The notes under the pieces are model-generated. The model did no database searches, was not told where the DNA came from, and saw only the letters and a list, made by a program, of their open reading frames with translations. A DNA stretch of 64,000 nucleotides from Pseudomonas cichorii (GTDB lineage: Bacteria; Pseudomonadota; Gammaproteobacteria; Pseudomonadales; Pseudomonadaceae): assembly GCF_003700275.1 (NCBI RefSeq), contig NZ_RBRE01000017.1, positions 62,001-126,000 on the forward strand, given 5' to 3'. Position numbers and translations under genes: made by a program. Shown one piece after another: positions 17,530 to 26,245 of the stretch (its first letter is position 1; each line of letters opens with the position of its first letter).

Positions 17530-18492
17530 TCAGCGCGGCGCTTTTATCTCGGCACGCCAGTAATCCAGAAGCCCGGCAAGGGTTTGCTCCAGATCGATAG
17601 CGGGCTGCCAGCCCACGGAAGCCCGAATGACCGAGTTATCACCGACTGCGCTGGGGATATCGGAAGGGCGCATGCGCTCTGGATCTTCGCCGACTTCAAT
17701 ATCTTGCGGACTCAGGGCCAACAGCATGTCGAGCATGGTCTGGATCCTGCGCGGCTGGCCGCTGCAGATATTGAAGCAGCGCGGATAATCGCCGCTTTTC
17801 CTGTCGGCCAGTTGCAGCAATGCGACGTAGGCATTGCAGACATCCCGGACATCAAGAAAATCGCGCTCGGCCTGCAGATTGCCAACCTTCAATAACGGCG
17901 GCTGTTCTCCGGCTTCGACCAGCGCGATCTGGCGGGCAAAGGATGCAGTGGCAAAGTCAGCCGACTGTTGCGCGCCGATATGGTTGAACGGCCGCACCAC
18001 AACGCCCGGCTGACCCTGGCGCAGGTATTCGTTGACCACCGCTTCAGCAGCCAGCTTGCTGGCCGCGTATGGATTGAGCGGCTGGCATGGGCTGCTTTCA
18101 TTCAGGGGAATCGCCTGCTTGAAGCTGCCGCCGTAGACCTCGGAAGAACTGACGAACAATAAAAACGCCTTGGGCGCCTTGTTCTTCAAGGCCTGCAACA
18201 GGTTGACGCTGCCCATGACGTTGGTTTGCCAGGTCAGCAGCGGTTCCTTGAAGCTGGTCGGCACATGGGTAATGGCCGCCAGATGCACGACATGGCTCGG
18301 AGCCGCTTCGGCAATCGCCTGCTCCAGGCTTTCGGCATCCCGGATATCGCACTGCAGGAGCTGGTCGGCATGCGAAGGCGCAGGCGAGGTGTTGCCTGTC
18401 AGGGCAATGACATGGTGCCCGGCGGCCTGCAGGGTCTCGCATAGAATCTTCCCAACGAAACCGTTGGCACCGGTGATCAGGATGCGCTGCAT
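17530..18492 (-). CDS. rmd: GDP-6-deoxy-D-lyxo-4-hexulose reductase (GDP-D-rhamnose synthase)
   Basis: A 320-residue NAD(P)-dependent short-chain epimerase/reductase. It shows MQRILITGANGFVGK (cofactor), SSSEVYGG (catalytic Ser), LNPYAASKLAAE (YxxxK) and VRPFNHIG. Rmd reduces the Gmd product to GDP-D-rhamnose, the donor for D-rhamnan O-antigen and common antigen. The Rmd call rests on resemblance and on gmd next door; another GDP-sugar reductase such as a 4-epimerase is possible. The ATG at 18492 has GGAGG 11 bases upstream. Upstream in-frame starts (18660, 18510) only add an unconserved tail. Confidence 0.85.
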   Translation of the reverse strand: MQRILITGANGFVGKILCETLQAAGHHVIALTGNTSPAPSHADQLLQCDIRDAESLEQAIAEAAPSHVVHLAAITHVPTSFKEPLLTWQTNVMGSVNLLQALKNKAPKAFLLFVSSSEVYGGSFKQAIPLNESSPCQPLNPYAASKLAAEAVVNEYLRQGQPGVVVRPFNHIGAQQSADFATASFARQIALVEAGEQPPLLKVGNLQAERDFLDVRDVCNAYVALLQLADRKSGDYPRCFNICSGQPRRIQTMLDMLLALSPQDIEVGEDPERMRPSDIPSAVGDNSVIRASVGWQPAIDLEQTLAGLLDYWRAEIKAPR

Positions 18493-18748
18493 CGTGGGGG
18501 TTTCCTCCATGAGGTGTGTTTTCGGACAGAACCCGGCAAGCAGGGGATTTGACAGGCAGACGTTGCACAGGCGCGGCGCGCCTGAAGCAGACCTGACACA
18601 GCGCCTTTGCAAGCAGGCTAGTCCGAGTCTCTTGCTTTGTCCTGTATCCGTGGACTTCACAGGCCGATGTATGACTGTTTTTTAACGCCTCAAGTTCAGT
18701 CCGGAGAATATTTCCGACCCTCCATCACCCTCATTCGACGAAGGGCAT

Positions 18749-18775
18749 TAAGCCTTCTACGCTTGCAGTCGATAG
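18749..18775 (+). promoter_or_regulatory. Candidate sigma-28 (FliA) promoter
   Basis: TAAG, 15 bases, GTCGATAG, compared with the FliA consensus TAAA-N15-GCCGATAA: correct spacing with three mismatches, 33 bp before the chemoreceptor start codon. Chemoreceptor genes are common FliA targets. Confidence 0.5.
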
Positions 18776-18808
18776 CACTGAATATCCACTACTGTTGTTG
18801 GTGTCGCC

Positions 18809-20122
18809 ATGTTCAATACCAGCTTGAAAAAGGAATTACAGGCGCAACACGCCGAGTTATCGATGTACAGGCAAATGCAGAAAGGCATGGACGCGCGAAT
18901 GGTGTCCGTGATCGTGGATGCCAACTATCGCATTACCCATGCCAACAGCAATTTCCTCAAGATGCTGAGTTATTCCGCTGAGCAACTGGTAGGCCGCAAC
19001 ATGGATCAGTTGATTCCGGCCTACGTCAAACAGCTCGATTGCTATCGCAACCTTGTGGCCGCGGTACAAAAGGGCGAGTCGGCTTTCGACAACTATCGTT
19101 TTCTGCGCGCTGACGGCAGCCTGGCGTGGATTCGCGCCATGTGGCAACCGATTCTGGATGACAGCGGCAAGCTGCTGGAAATCAGGTGCTACGGCTCGGA
19201 CATCACCCAGACCATCGAGACGGCCGCCGAGAACTCGGCCTTCATCCAGGCATTGCTGCGCTCCACCGCAGTGATCGAGTTCGATCTGGGCGGTCACGTG
19301 CTGATCGCCAATGATCAGTTCATGCGCGGCATGGGCTACAACCTCAGCCAGATCAAGGGCAAACATCACAGCATGTTTTGCGAACCGCAGGAGAGTTCAT
19401 CGAGCCAGTACAAGGAGTTCTGGACCACCCTGAACCGCGGCGAATTCGTGGCCGGGCGCTTCAAGCGTATCGACAGCAATGGCCGGGTAGTGTGGCTGGA
19501 AGCGACCTATAACCCGGTTCACGATGCCCAGGGCAAGCTCTACAAAGTCGTCAAGTTCGCCACCGTCGTCACCGATCAGGTGCTGCGTGAAGAGGAAGTC
19601 AGCAAGGCGGCAAGCATTGCCTTCGATATCTCTCAACAGACCGACGTCAGCGCCCAGCGCGGGGCAACGGTGGTACAGAACACCGTGCAGACCATGCACA
19701 GAATCTCCGATGAGCTGCAATCGGCATCCGCAGGCATCGAGGCGCTGGGCAAACAGTCGCTGCTGATCAGCTCGATCGTGCAGACCATCGGAGGTATCGC
19801 CCAGCAGACCAACCTGCTGGCCCTCAACGCCGCGATTGAAGCCGCCAGGGCCGGCGAGCAGGGCCGCGGCTTTGCGGTGGTGGCCGATGAAGTGCGGCAA
19901 CTGGCCGGGCGCACCAGTGCAGCTACCGAAGAGATTGTCAGCGTCGTGCAGCAGAACCAGACGCTGGCCGATGAAGCCGTGCGCGGCATGGCCAACAGCC
20001 GCGGGCAGGCCGAGCAGGGCCTGGCTCTGGCCAACGAGGCGGGCTCGGTGATTGTCGAGATTCAGGACGGTGCCAAGCAGGTGGTCGGGGCCGTCGGACA
20101 ATTTGCCAATCGACTGAAATAA
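18809..20122 (+). CDS. Cytoplasmic PAS-PAS chemoreceptor, BdlA-like
   Basis: A 437-residue methyl-accepting protein without membrane segments. PAS1 covers about residues 33-140 ([20 protein letters not shown]), PAS2 about 155-262 ([18 protein letters not shown]), each ended by a PAC-like stretch. The signalling hairpin is at about 325-375 ([34 protein letters not shown]). The same layout is seen in BdlA, which controls biofilm dispersal in P. aeruginosa, and in Aer-2-like redox sensors. PAS cofactor cannot be read. Short coiled coil after the hairpin suggests a compact soluble receptor. A FliA-like promoter precedes it. Confidence 0.88.
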   Translation: MFNTSLKKELQAQHAELSMYRQMQKGMDARMVSVIVDANYRITHANSNFLKMLSYSAEQLVGRNMDQLIPAYVKQLDCYRNLVAAVQKGESAFDNYRFLRADGSLAWIRAMWQPILDDSGKLLEIRCYGSDITQTIETAAENSAFIQALLRSTAVIEFDLGGHVLIANDQFMRGMGYNLSQIKGKHHSMFCEPQESSSSQYKEFWTTLNRGEFVAGRFKRIDSNGRVVWLEATYNPVHDAQGKLYKVVKFATVVTDQVLREEEVSKAASIAFDISQQTDVSAQRGATVVQNTVQTMHRISDELQSASAGIEALGKQSLLISSIVQTIGGIAQQTNLLALNAAIEAARAGEQGRGFAVVADEVRQLAGRTSAATEEIVSVVQQNQTLADEAVRGMANSRGQAEQGLALANEAGSVIVEIQDGAKQVVGAVGQFANRLK

Positions 20123-20227
20123 CCGGCAAACAGAGTCACTCGATACAAAGACGGACTTGCGCGACAATGGCGCTTTTTAGCCCATGACGCTGCCCCTGCG
20201 GGCAGCCTGTCGAAGGAAAGTCCATCG

Positions 20228-21403
20228 ATGACTCTGTTTTCCAGACAATGGCGCAAAGGTCTGGCGCTGGCTGCACCGCTGGCCCTGTTACTCACCGCGT
20301 GTGATGTTTCCGAAAAGCCGGCCAAGACCGCTGCACCCCATACTTCGTACAACAAGAGCACCTGGGAAGCGCTGCCAGCCGTTACCGACAGCGACCTGCA
20401 GGCCGGTTTCGCCTCATGGCGCAGCGCCTGTGTCCGCTTGAAAGCCGACCCGGTATGGGGCGGCACCTGCGGCGCGGCGGCCAGCCTGGCAGCGAACGCC
20501 GGCGCCGCCGAGATACGCGCCTTTCTGCAAGCCAATCTGCAGGTCTACAGCCTGCGTAACGACAGCGGCAGCACCGACGGCCTGATCACCGGCTATTACG
20601 AACCCGTCTACCCCGGCAGCCTGAGCCAGAGCGAGCAGGCTTCGGTCCCGGTGTATGGCATTCCCGACGATCTGATCGTGGTCAATCTGGACAGCATCTA
20701 CCCGGAACTCAAGGGCAAGCGCCTGCGAGGACGGCTTGAAGGACGGGTACTCAAGCCTTATGACGACGCCGCGACCATCAACAGCCAGGGGCTGGATGCG
20801 CCAGTGATTGCCTGGCTCACCGATCCGATGGACTTGCAGTTCCTGCAGATTCAGGGCTCCGGGCGGATCAGCCTGCCGGACGGCACGCAAGCGCGCCTGG
20901 CCTACGCCGATCAGAACGGTCGTCCTTATCGTGCCATTGGCCGCTGGCTGGTGGAGCAGGGCGAGCTGAAGAAAGAAGACGTGACCATGGGCACCATTGC
21001 CGCCTGGGCCAAGGCGCATCCGCAGCGTGTTCCCGAACTGCTGGCCAGCAACCCCAGCTATGTGTTCTTCACCCGCAACCCGGACAGCAACGAAGGTCCG
21101 CGTGGTTCGTTGAACGTGCCGCTGACTGCTGGCTATAGCGTAGCCATCGACCGCAAGGTGATTCCTTTGGGCAGCCTGCTCTGGCTGTCGACCACACGCC
21201 CGGACGGCAGCAGCCTGGTTAGGCCGGTAGCGGCTCAGGACACTGGCGGCGCGATTGCCGGTGAAGTACGCGCCGACCTGTTCTGGGGTACGGGCGAGGC
21301 CGCCGGGAATCTGGCCGGAGACATGAAGCAGAAGGGCAATATCTGGCTGTTATGGCCCAAGGACAAGGCCTTGCCTCAGGATGCCGAGACTGCGCAGAAG
21401 TAA
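20228..21403 (+). CDS. mltA: Membrane-bound lytic murein transglycosylase A
   Basis: A 391-residue lipoprotein enzyme that cleaves peptidoglycan, forming 1,6-anhydromuramic ends. The lipobox LLTAC puts the lipidated Cys at residue 25. The MltA domain is visible (GLITGYYEPVYPGS, LQIQGSGRISLPDG, RLAYADQNGRPYRAIG) and ends in a 3D domain with VAAQDTGGAIAG, where the Asp is catalytic in E. coli MltA. The Asp after the lipid Cys would favour inner-membrane retention by the E. coli +2 rule, though that rule is weaker in Pseudomonas. Start ATG 20228 follows GGAAAGTCC. Confidence 0.95.
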   Translation: MTLFSRQWRKGLALAAPLALLLTACDVSEKPAKTAAPHTSYNKSTWEALPAVTDSDLQAGFASWRSACVRLKADPVWGGTCGAAASLAANAGAAEIRAFLQANLQVYSLRNDSGSTDGLITGYYEPVYPGSLSQSEQASVPVYGIPDDLIVVNLDSIYPELKGKRLRGRLEGRVLKPYDDAATINSQGLDAPVIAWLTDPMDLQFLQIQGSGRISLPDGTQARLAYADQNGRPYRAIGRWLVEQGELKKEDVTMGTIAAWAKAHPQRVPELLASNPSYVFFTRNPDSNEGPRGSLNVPLTAGYSVAIDRKVIPLGSLLWLSTTRPDGSSLVRPVAAQDTGGAIAGEVRADLFWGTGEAAGNLAGDMKQKGNIWLLWPKDKALPQDAETAQK

Positions 21404-21428
21404 CACTCTGCGCAGGCAAGACCTCGGC

Positions 21429-21890
21429 CTAGCCGAAACGGCGATCCACCGTGAAATCCAGCTCCCTGGCCTTGGCCACCGCGCTCTTGAAGGACGGATG
21501 CTGCACATTGAGCAGGTAGTTGGATTCACGCGGCACGATCACGCTGGGCACCGCCAGCGCCAGACTTTGCCCGGAGTCCAGCCAGGCATCGCCGAACGAA
21601 GCCGTTGAAGGTGGCGCAGGCTCTTCGCGCCAGTCCGCAGGAAGACTGTCGGGGCGGGCATTGAGAATGCGATCTGCGGCGATCTGCAGTTCAAGCATCA
21701 CGTAATGCTGGACCATGCTGGAATTATCCAGATGGACCAGTACTTCCAGCAATGCCAGCGACTCGCTGCCAGCGCAGTACACGCAAGCCCGGCCCTTGCT
21801 GTTCCAGCGTCCTCCATACAGCTTTGCGCCTTCACCATCGAAGGCCTGGGCCAGCCATTTGCGCTTTACCAGACGGTAGACATGGATCAC
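21429..21890 (-). CDS. RES-domain toxin of a RES-Xre toxin-antitoxin pair
   Basis: A 153-residue RES protein. Conserved Arg, Glu and Ser positions of the family are present: YRLVKRKW, the GEGAKLYGGRWNSKGRACVY segment (Arg/Tyr), SLALLEVLVHLD (Glu) and VPSVIVPRESNYLLN (Ser/Asn). Characterised RES toxins degrade or ADP-ribosylate with NAD+, stopping growth. Its start overlaps the stop of the upstream Xre gene by 4 bp (ATGA), so the two are translated together, antitoxin first, as is usual for this type. Confidence 0.9.
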   Translation of the reverse strand: MIHVYRLVKRKWLAQAFDGEGAKLYGGRWNSKGRACVYCAGSESLALLEVLVHLDNSSMVQHYVMLELQIAADRILNARPDSLPADWREEPAPPSTASFGDAWLDSGQSLALAVPSVIVPRESNYLLNVQHPSFKSAVAKARELDFTVDRRFG

Positions 21891-22336
21891 GCCACGACCC
21901 CGTGTTCAAGACGACCGATCAGATCCAGCACGGCCTGGGCTTCTGCCGAAGTCGTGAGCATTTCCATGGGCCGGCGCTGGCCCAGGCCATAAACAGGCGA
22001 GGTCAGCCAGCGGCGGGTGGCTTCACTGTCGTCTTCAAACAGATCCAGCGCAGCCTTGTAGATCGCAGCCAGGCGAAACAGGCGGTCGCTTTCCTCGGCA
22101 TTGAACTGCCGGACTTTAAGACGTCGTTGCAGGGTCGCGGGGGCAATGCCCAGATGCTCGGCCAGGGTCGAACGATTCAGGTCGGTGTAATGCGCCAGGC
22201 GCTCGAACACTTCGTAGGGCAGCCCGGCACGCAGGGCGGTATACAGCTGCGCGCCGCGTGGCGGAACGCCCAGCTTCTGCCAGAAATCCTCGTCCTTGAT
22301 CGGGGCAGGGTAATAATCACGAATGGCCACAGGCAT
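21887..22336 (-). CDS. Xre/MbcA/ParS-type antitoxin
   Basis: A 149-residue protein with an N-terminal helical, HTH-like region (RSTLAEHLGIAPATLQRRLK) and a C-terminal DUF2384/ParS-toxin-binding domain (YKAALDLFEDDSEATRRWL, RRPMEMLTTSAEAQAVLDL). In solved complexes it binds RES and blocks its NAD+ pocket, and represses the operon. The ATG at 22336 follows AGAAGGATTCTGTC. AT-rich sequence with TATC/GATA elements just upstream is a plausible operator. Confidence 0.9.
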   Translation of the reverse strand: MPVAIRDYYPAPIKDEDFWQKLGVPPRGAQLYTALRAGLPYEVFERLAHYTDLNRSTLAEHLGIAPATLQRRLKVRQFNAEESDRLFRLAAIYKAALDLFEDDSEATRRWLTSPVYGLGQRRPMEMLTTSAEAQAVLDLIGRLEHGVVA

Positions 22337-22344
22337 GACAGAAT

Positions 22345-22384
22345 CCTTCTATCTATTGATATTCACCAGATATATCACTTGATA
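22345..22384 (-). promoter_or_regulatory. Candidate operator/promoter of the RES-Xre operon
   Basis: In the 40 bp before the antitoxin ribosome site, GATATTC, GATATATC and TTGATAATC occur with partial two-fold symmetry in unusually AT-rich DNA. The rest of the 354-bp gap 22337-22690 contains the perfect palindrome GGATATATATCC (22508-22519) and no gene. Confidence 0.35.
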
Positions 22385-22690
22385 ATCCATCTGTCATGAT
22401 GGCGACTGACAGACGGCAAAAAAGACACCCGCAACAAGAATCAGGCCCAGCCGTTATTTACGGGCTCAGTATTCCGTAACGAAGCCGATAAAGCATGATA
22501 TCGCCAGGGATATATATCCGTTTCGTCACCCTGCTATATTGAACCTGTGCTGCGGCGCTATTGCATGCCTGGCAAGGCCTGGTGCGATAAATCGTCATTG
22601 CTTCAGCCACTCGCATTTCTCGTGAATGCAATCGAACGTATTGATACTCTGCTGCCGTCAGCCTGAAACCTTTGTAGTGAGAAACAATGC

Positions 22691-23689
22691 ATGTCCATGA
22701 TTCCGCTGCTGATTTGCGATGACTCCAATATGGCGCGCAAGCAACTGTTGCGCGCCTTGCCTGAGGACTGGGGTGTATCGGTCACGATGGCAACCAATGG
22801 ACTCGAAGGGCTGGGTGCCGTTCGCAATGGATTGGGTCAGGTTGTGCTGCTGGACCTGACAATGCCGGTCATGGATGGCTATCAGGCGCTGGCGGCCATT
22901 CGTGCCGAAAACCTGGAGGCCAAGGTCATCGTGGTTTCCGGCGACGTCCAGGATGAAGCCGTGCGCCGCGTCATGGAGCTTGGTGCACTGGCCTTCCTGA
23001 AAAAGCCCGCCGACCCGCAAGAGCTCAAGCAAACCCTGATCCGCCTGGGTCTGATGGGCGAGCCATCGAAAGTGCCTGCGGTTATTCCGCCGCTCAAGGA
23101 TGGCGCCATCAGTTTCCAGGATGCCTTCCGGGAAACCATCAACGTCGCCATGGGCCGGGCCGCAGCCTTGCTGGCCAAGGTGCTGGGCGTGTTCGTGCAG
23201 TTGCCGGTCCCCAACGTCAACATGCTCGAAGTCGGCGAACTGCACATGGCGCTGGCCGATGCCCATAGCGAGCAACGCCTGACAGCGGTGTGCCAGGGCT
23301 ATATCGGCGGCGGCATTTCCGGTGAGGCGCTGCTGATTTTCCATGACTCGGAACTCTCCGACATGGCTCAGCTCATGCAACGCGATTCGCCCGACTACAC
23401 GGACATGGAGATGCTGCTGGACCTGTCCACGGTACTGATCGGTGCCTGTCTGAGCGGGATTGCCGAGCAGATCGACATTGCCTTCTCGCAAAGCCATCCG
23501 CAGATTCTCGGCGCCCAGGGCGGGATCGACGAACTGATTCGCGTCAACCAGCAGCGCTGGAAGAAAACCCTGGCGGTGGAAATCAGTTACAGCGTCGAGG
23601 GCCATAACATTCACTTCGACCTGCTGATGCTGTTCACCGAAGACTCGGTCGAGCGGCTTACCCGCAAACTTGCCTACATGATGAGCTGA
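22691..23689 (+). CDS. Response regulator with C-terminal CheC/CheX-like phosphatase domain
   Basis: A 332-residue two-domain protein. The receiver (residues 1-125) has acidic DD at 10-11, phospho-acceptor Asp at about 55 (LLDLTMPVMDGY), Ser/Thr in VVSGD and Lys in FLKKPAD. The second domain (about 135-332) begins DAFRETINVAMGRAAALL, which carries one CheC-type E-x-x-N motif. The pseudo-symmetric second site reads DLSTVLIGACLSGI and lacks E-x-x-N, so only one phosphatase site is present. It likely dephosphorylates a chemotaxis-type receiver, its own included. The PAS protein 4 bp downstream is its probable partner. Confidence 0.85.
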   Translation: MSMIPLLICDDSNMARKQLLRALPEDWGVSVTMATNGLEGLGAVRNGLGQVVLLDLTMPVMDGYQALAAIRAENLEAKVIVVSGDVQDEAVRRVMELGALAFLKKPADPQELKQTLIRLGLMGEPSKVPAVIPPLKDGAISFQDAFRETINVAMGRAAALLAKVLGVFVQLPVPNVNMLEVGELHMALADAHSEQRLTAVCQGYIGGGISGEALLIFHDSELSDMAQLMQRDSPDYTDMEMLLDLSTVLIGACLSGIAEQIDIAFSQSHPQILGAQGGIDELIRVNQQRWKKTLAVEISYSVEGHNIHFDLLMLFTEDSVERLTRKLAYMMS

Positions 23690-23693
23690 CGCC

Positions 23694-24167
23694 ATGAGCC
23701 ATATCGATATCAACGAGCTGCACTGGTTGTTGGCCGTCACCCAGAACATCGATGTCGGCATCGTGGTTCTGGACCGCGATTACCGGGTGATGGTCTGGAA
23801 TACCTTCATGGAAAACCGCTCCGGCGTGACGCCCTATGAAGCGACCAGCAAGACCTTCTTCGAGCTGTTCCCCGAGGTCAATAAGCAGTGGTTCAGCAAG
23901 AAGGTCGAGAACGTCGTGACCCTCGGCACTCCGGCCTTCACCATCTGGGAACAGCGGCCTTATCTGGTGCGCTTCAAGAATTACCAGCCCATCACCGGGC
24001 AGGAAGAGTTCATGTACCAGAACACCACGATGTTTCCGTTGCGGGCGACCAACAACGAAATCAACCAGATCTGTCTGGTGATCTACGACGTTACCGACGT
24101 GGCTACCAACCGCCACCAGTTGCAGGCCGCGCTGAAGCAGATTTCCGGCAAGCCGGCGAACGGCTAG
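23694..24167 (+). CDS. Single PAS-domain protein
   Basis: A 157-residue protein consisting of one PAS domain (QNIDVGIVVLDRDYRVMVWN, MENRSGVTPYEATSKTFFEL, PLRATNNEINQICLVIYDVT) and a short C-terminal helix. No output domain, membrane segment or histidine kinase is attached. It starts 4 bp after the response regulator-CheC stop with an overlapping ribosome site, so it belongs to the same operon and is a likely sensory partner. The ligand is unknown. Confidence 0.85.
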   Translation: MSHIDINELHWLLAVTQNIDVGIVVLDRDYRVMVWNTFMENRSGVTPYEATSKTFFELFPEVNKQWFSKKVENVVTLGTPAFTIWEQRPYLVRFKNYQPITGQEEFMYQNTTMFPLRATNNEINQICLVIYDVTDVATNRHQLQAALKQISGKPANG

Positions 24168-24175
24168 GCGACTCG

Positions 24176-24211
24176 GGGAGCCGGGCTGCCATCGACCTGC
24201 AGCCCGGCTCC
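24176..24211 (+). terminator. Strong hairpin after the PAS gene
   Basis: GGAGCCGGGCTGC and GCAGCCCGGCTCC pair over 13 bp with a short loop. No T-tract follows, and aroA starts 47 bp later, so it may attenuate rather than end transcription. Confidence 0.6.
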
Positions 24212-24257
24212 CGCTCGTGCTAGGATCGCGGTTTTTCCGGTGACGTTCAGGGACATC

Positions 24258-25514
24258 ATGCGACCTCAATCCACACTCACTGTTTTGCCTGTCGAGCACC
24301 CTCTGGTCGGGCGCGTCAGCCCACCGGGCTCCAAATCGATCACCAACCGGGCGTTGCTGCTGGCTGGCCTGGCAAAAGGTACGAGTCGCCTGACCGGCGC
24401 CTTGAAGAGTGACGATACCCGCGTCATGTCCGAAGCCTTGCGCCTGATGGGCGTGCAGGTCGACGAACCGGATGACAGCACTTTCGTGGTCACCAGCAGC
24501 GGACACTGGCAGGCACCGCAACAGGCGCTGTTCCTGGGCAATGCCGGCACCGCGACCCGTTTCCTGACTGCGGCGCTGGCCAACTTTGAAGGTGAATTCA
24601 TCGTCGACGGCGATGAGTACATGCGCAAGCGCCCGATCGGCCCGCTGGTCGATGCCCTGCAGCGCATGGGCGTGGAAGTCAGCGCGCCGACCGGCTGCCC
24701 GCCGGTCACCATCAAGGGCCTCGGCGGTCTGGCTGCCGGGCGTATCGAAATCGACGGCAATCTCTCCAGCCAGTATGTCTCGGCATTGCTGATGGCAGGT
24801 GCCTGCGGCCAGGGCCCGATCGAAGTCGCACTGACCGGCAGCGAAATCGGCGCACGTGGCTATGTCGACCTGACCCTGGCAGCAATGAAAGCCTTCGGTG
24901 CCGAAGTCGAAGCGATGGGCGATGCCGCCTGGAAAGTGTCGGCCACCGGCTATCAGGCCACCGACTTCCATATCGAGCCTGACGCCTCGGCGGCGACTTA
25001 CCTGTGGGCGGCCCAGGTGCTGACCGAGGGCAGGATCGACCTGGGTGTCGCCACTGAAGAGTTCACCCAGCCCGATGCACTGGCCAGCCAGATCATCGAC
25101 AGTTTCCCGAACATGCCGGCGGTGATCGACGGCTCGCAGATGCAGGACGCGATTCCAACCCTCGCCGTGCTGGCGGCCTTCAACAATCAGCCTGTGCGCT
25201 TTGTCGGCCTGGCGAACCTGCGGGTCAAGGAATGCGACCGCATTTCGGCGCTGTCCCACGGCCTGTGCGCCATCGCACCGGGGCTGGCAGTCGAGGAGGG
25301 TGATGACCTGTTGGTGCATGCCAATCCGGCGTTGAGCGGCCAGACCGTGGATGCGCTGATCGACACCCATTCCGACCACCGGATCGCCATGTGCTTCGCC
25401 CTCGCGGGCCTGAAGGTCGCCGGTATCCGGATTCTCGACCCGGATTGCGTCGGCAAGACCTATCCCGGTTACTGGGCGGCGCTGGAATCGCTGGGTGTGC
25501 GGATTCAGCGTTGA
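24258..25514 (+). CDS. aroA: 3-phosphoshikimate 1-carboxyvinyltransferase (EPSP synthase), stand-alone
   Basis: A 418-residue EPSP synthase for step six of the shikimate pathway. Substrate motifs are intact: PPGSKSITNRALLLAGLA, SDDTRVM, YMRKRPIGPL, GNLSSQYVSALLMAG, LRVKECDRI and THSDHRIAMCFALAG. The glyphosate-contact loop reads LFLGNAGTATRFL, with Phe102 where E. coli AroA has Pro101 and Thr where it has Met99. ATG at 24258 has AGGGA 5 bases upstream; a GTG at 24240 does not. In P. aeruginosa, EPSP synthase is fused to prephenate dehydrogenase, so this separate gene in an accessory region may be a second copy. Confidence 0.93.
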   Translation: MRPQSTLTVLPVEHPLVGRVSPPGSKSITNRALLLAGLAKGTSRLTGALKSDDTRVMSEALRLMGVQVDEPDDSTFVVTSSGHWQAPQQALFLGNAGTATRFLTAALANFEGEFIVDGDEYMRKRPIGPLVDALQRMGVEVSAPTGCPPVTIKGLGGLAAGRIEIDGNLSSQYVSALLMAGACGQGPIEVALTGSEIGARGYVDLTLAAMKAFGAEVEAMGDAAWKVSATGYQATDFHIEPDASAATYLWAAQVLTEGRIDLGVATEEFTQPDALASQIIDSFPNMPAVIDGSQMQDAIPTLAVLAAFNNQPVRFVGLANLRVKECDRISALSHGLCAIAPGLAVEEGDDLLVHANPALSGQTVDALIDTHSDHRIAMCFALAGLKVAGIRILDPDCVGKTYPGYWAALESLGVRIQR

Positions 25515-25526
25515 GCGGTGGGCTTG

Positions 25527-25582
25527 TTCGCGAATGAATTCGCTCCCGCACAAAACCGTGCAGGAGCGGATTTATCCGCGAA
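25527..25582. repeat. REP-like inverted pair between convergent genes
   Basis: TTCGCGAATGAATTCGCTCC (25527-25546) faces GGAGCGGATTTATCCGCGAA (25563-25582) over a 16-base loop. Same arm order as at 13991. Confidence 0.75.
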
Positions 25583-25588
25583 GGCTGT

Positions 25589-26245
25589 TCAGATGCCGAA
25601 CAACGGCTGCAATATCCGCGCAATCAGGCCCTGAAAACGCAGTGGCGAATCCGTAGCGGCCACACAGATGCAGTACTCCTCGGTGTGCGCCGTCGGTTGA
25701 TGCTGGGTGTCGCTATCCAGATCGGCGACATCTCCAGGCCGGTATTCGCCCAGTTCATCGTGATACGAACCCTGCAACACCAGGGTCATTTCGCTACTTT
25801 CATGGCTATGCAGCGGCATGCTGACGCCGGGCGCTATTCTCAGCAACATCAGGTTGCCTTCCTCGATACCCGTGGCACGCACTCGTTGCACACCGGGGAT
25901 CAGGGTTTTCCACGGTTGCTTGCTTAAATAACGACCAAAGTGTGCGTGCAGGGAAACCGGCAGCAAATCCGGCTCATGGGCAGGCGGAACAGGCTCGGGC
26001 GCCAGGCTCGGCTGTGGCTCGTCCAGGCGGGCGAGCATCGCGGCACGACCGTTGAGCGGTACAACGTTGTCACGCGGCTGCTGCATCAGCAAACCACCAA
26101 TACGCTCCGCATGGCGCACGCGCTCCCGGCACTCGGCACATTGTTCAAGGTGCGCGGCAGTGACCAGGGAAATGGCCTGTGACAGTGCACCCGAGGCATA
26201 GCTGACCAGGGTGGCCTCATCGGGATGATGGACTGGACTCATCAT
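25589..26245 (-). CDS. chrR: ChrR-type zinc anti-sigma factor with cupin domain
   Basis: A 218-residue two-domain protein. The N-terminal zinc anti-sigma domain has HPDEATLVSYASG and HLEQCAECRERV (His-x3-Cys-x2-Cys). The C-terminal cupin (about 100-200) has PGVSMPLHSHESSEMTLVLQ with HxH and Glu, and GEYRPGDVADLD. In Rhodobacter, ChrR holds sigma-E inactive until singlet oxygen or organic peroxide acts through the cupin. The ATG at 26245 overlaps the sigma-factor stop as TAATG; a second ATG follows directly. Coupling of sigma and anti-sigma is complete. Confidence 0.93.
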   Translation of the reverse strand: MMSPVHHPDEATLVSYASGALSQAISLVTAAHLEQCAECRERVRHAERIGGLLMQQPRDNVVPLNGRAAMLARLDEPQPSLAPEPVPPAHEPDLLPVSLHAHFGRYLSKQPWKTLIPGVQRVRATGIEEGNLMLLRIAPGVSMPLHSHESSEMTLVLQGSYHDELGEYRPGDVADLDSDTQHQPTAHTEEYCICVAATDSPLRFQGLIARILQPLFGI

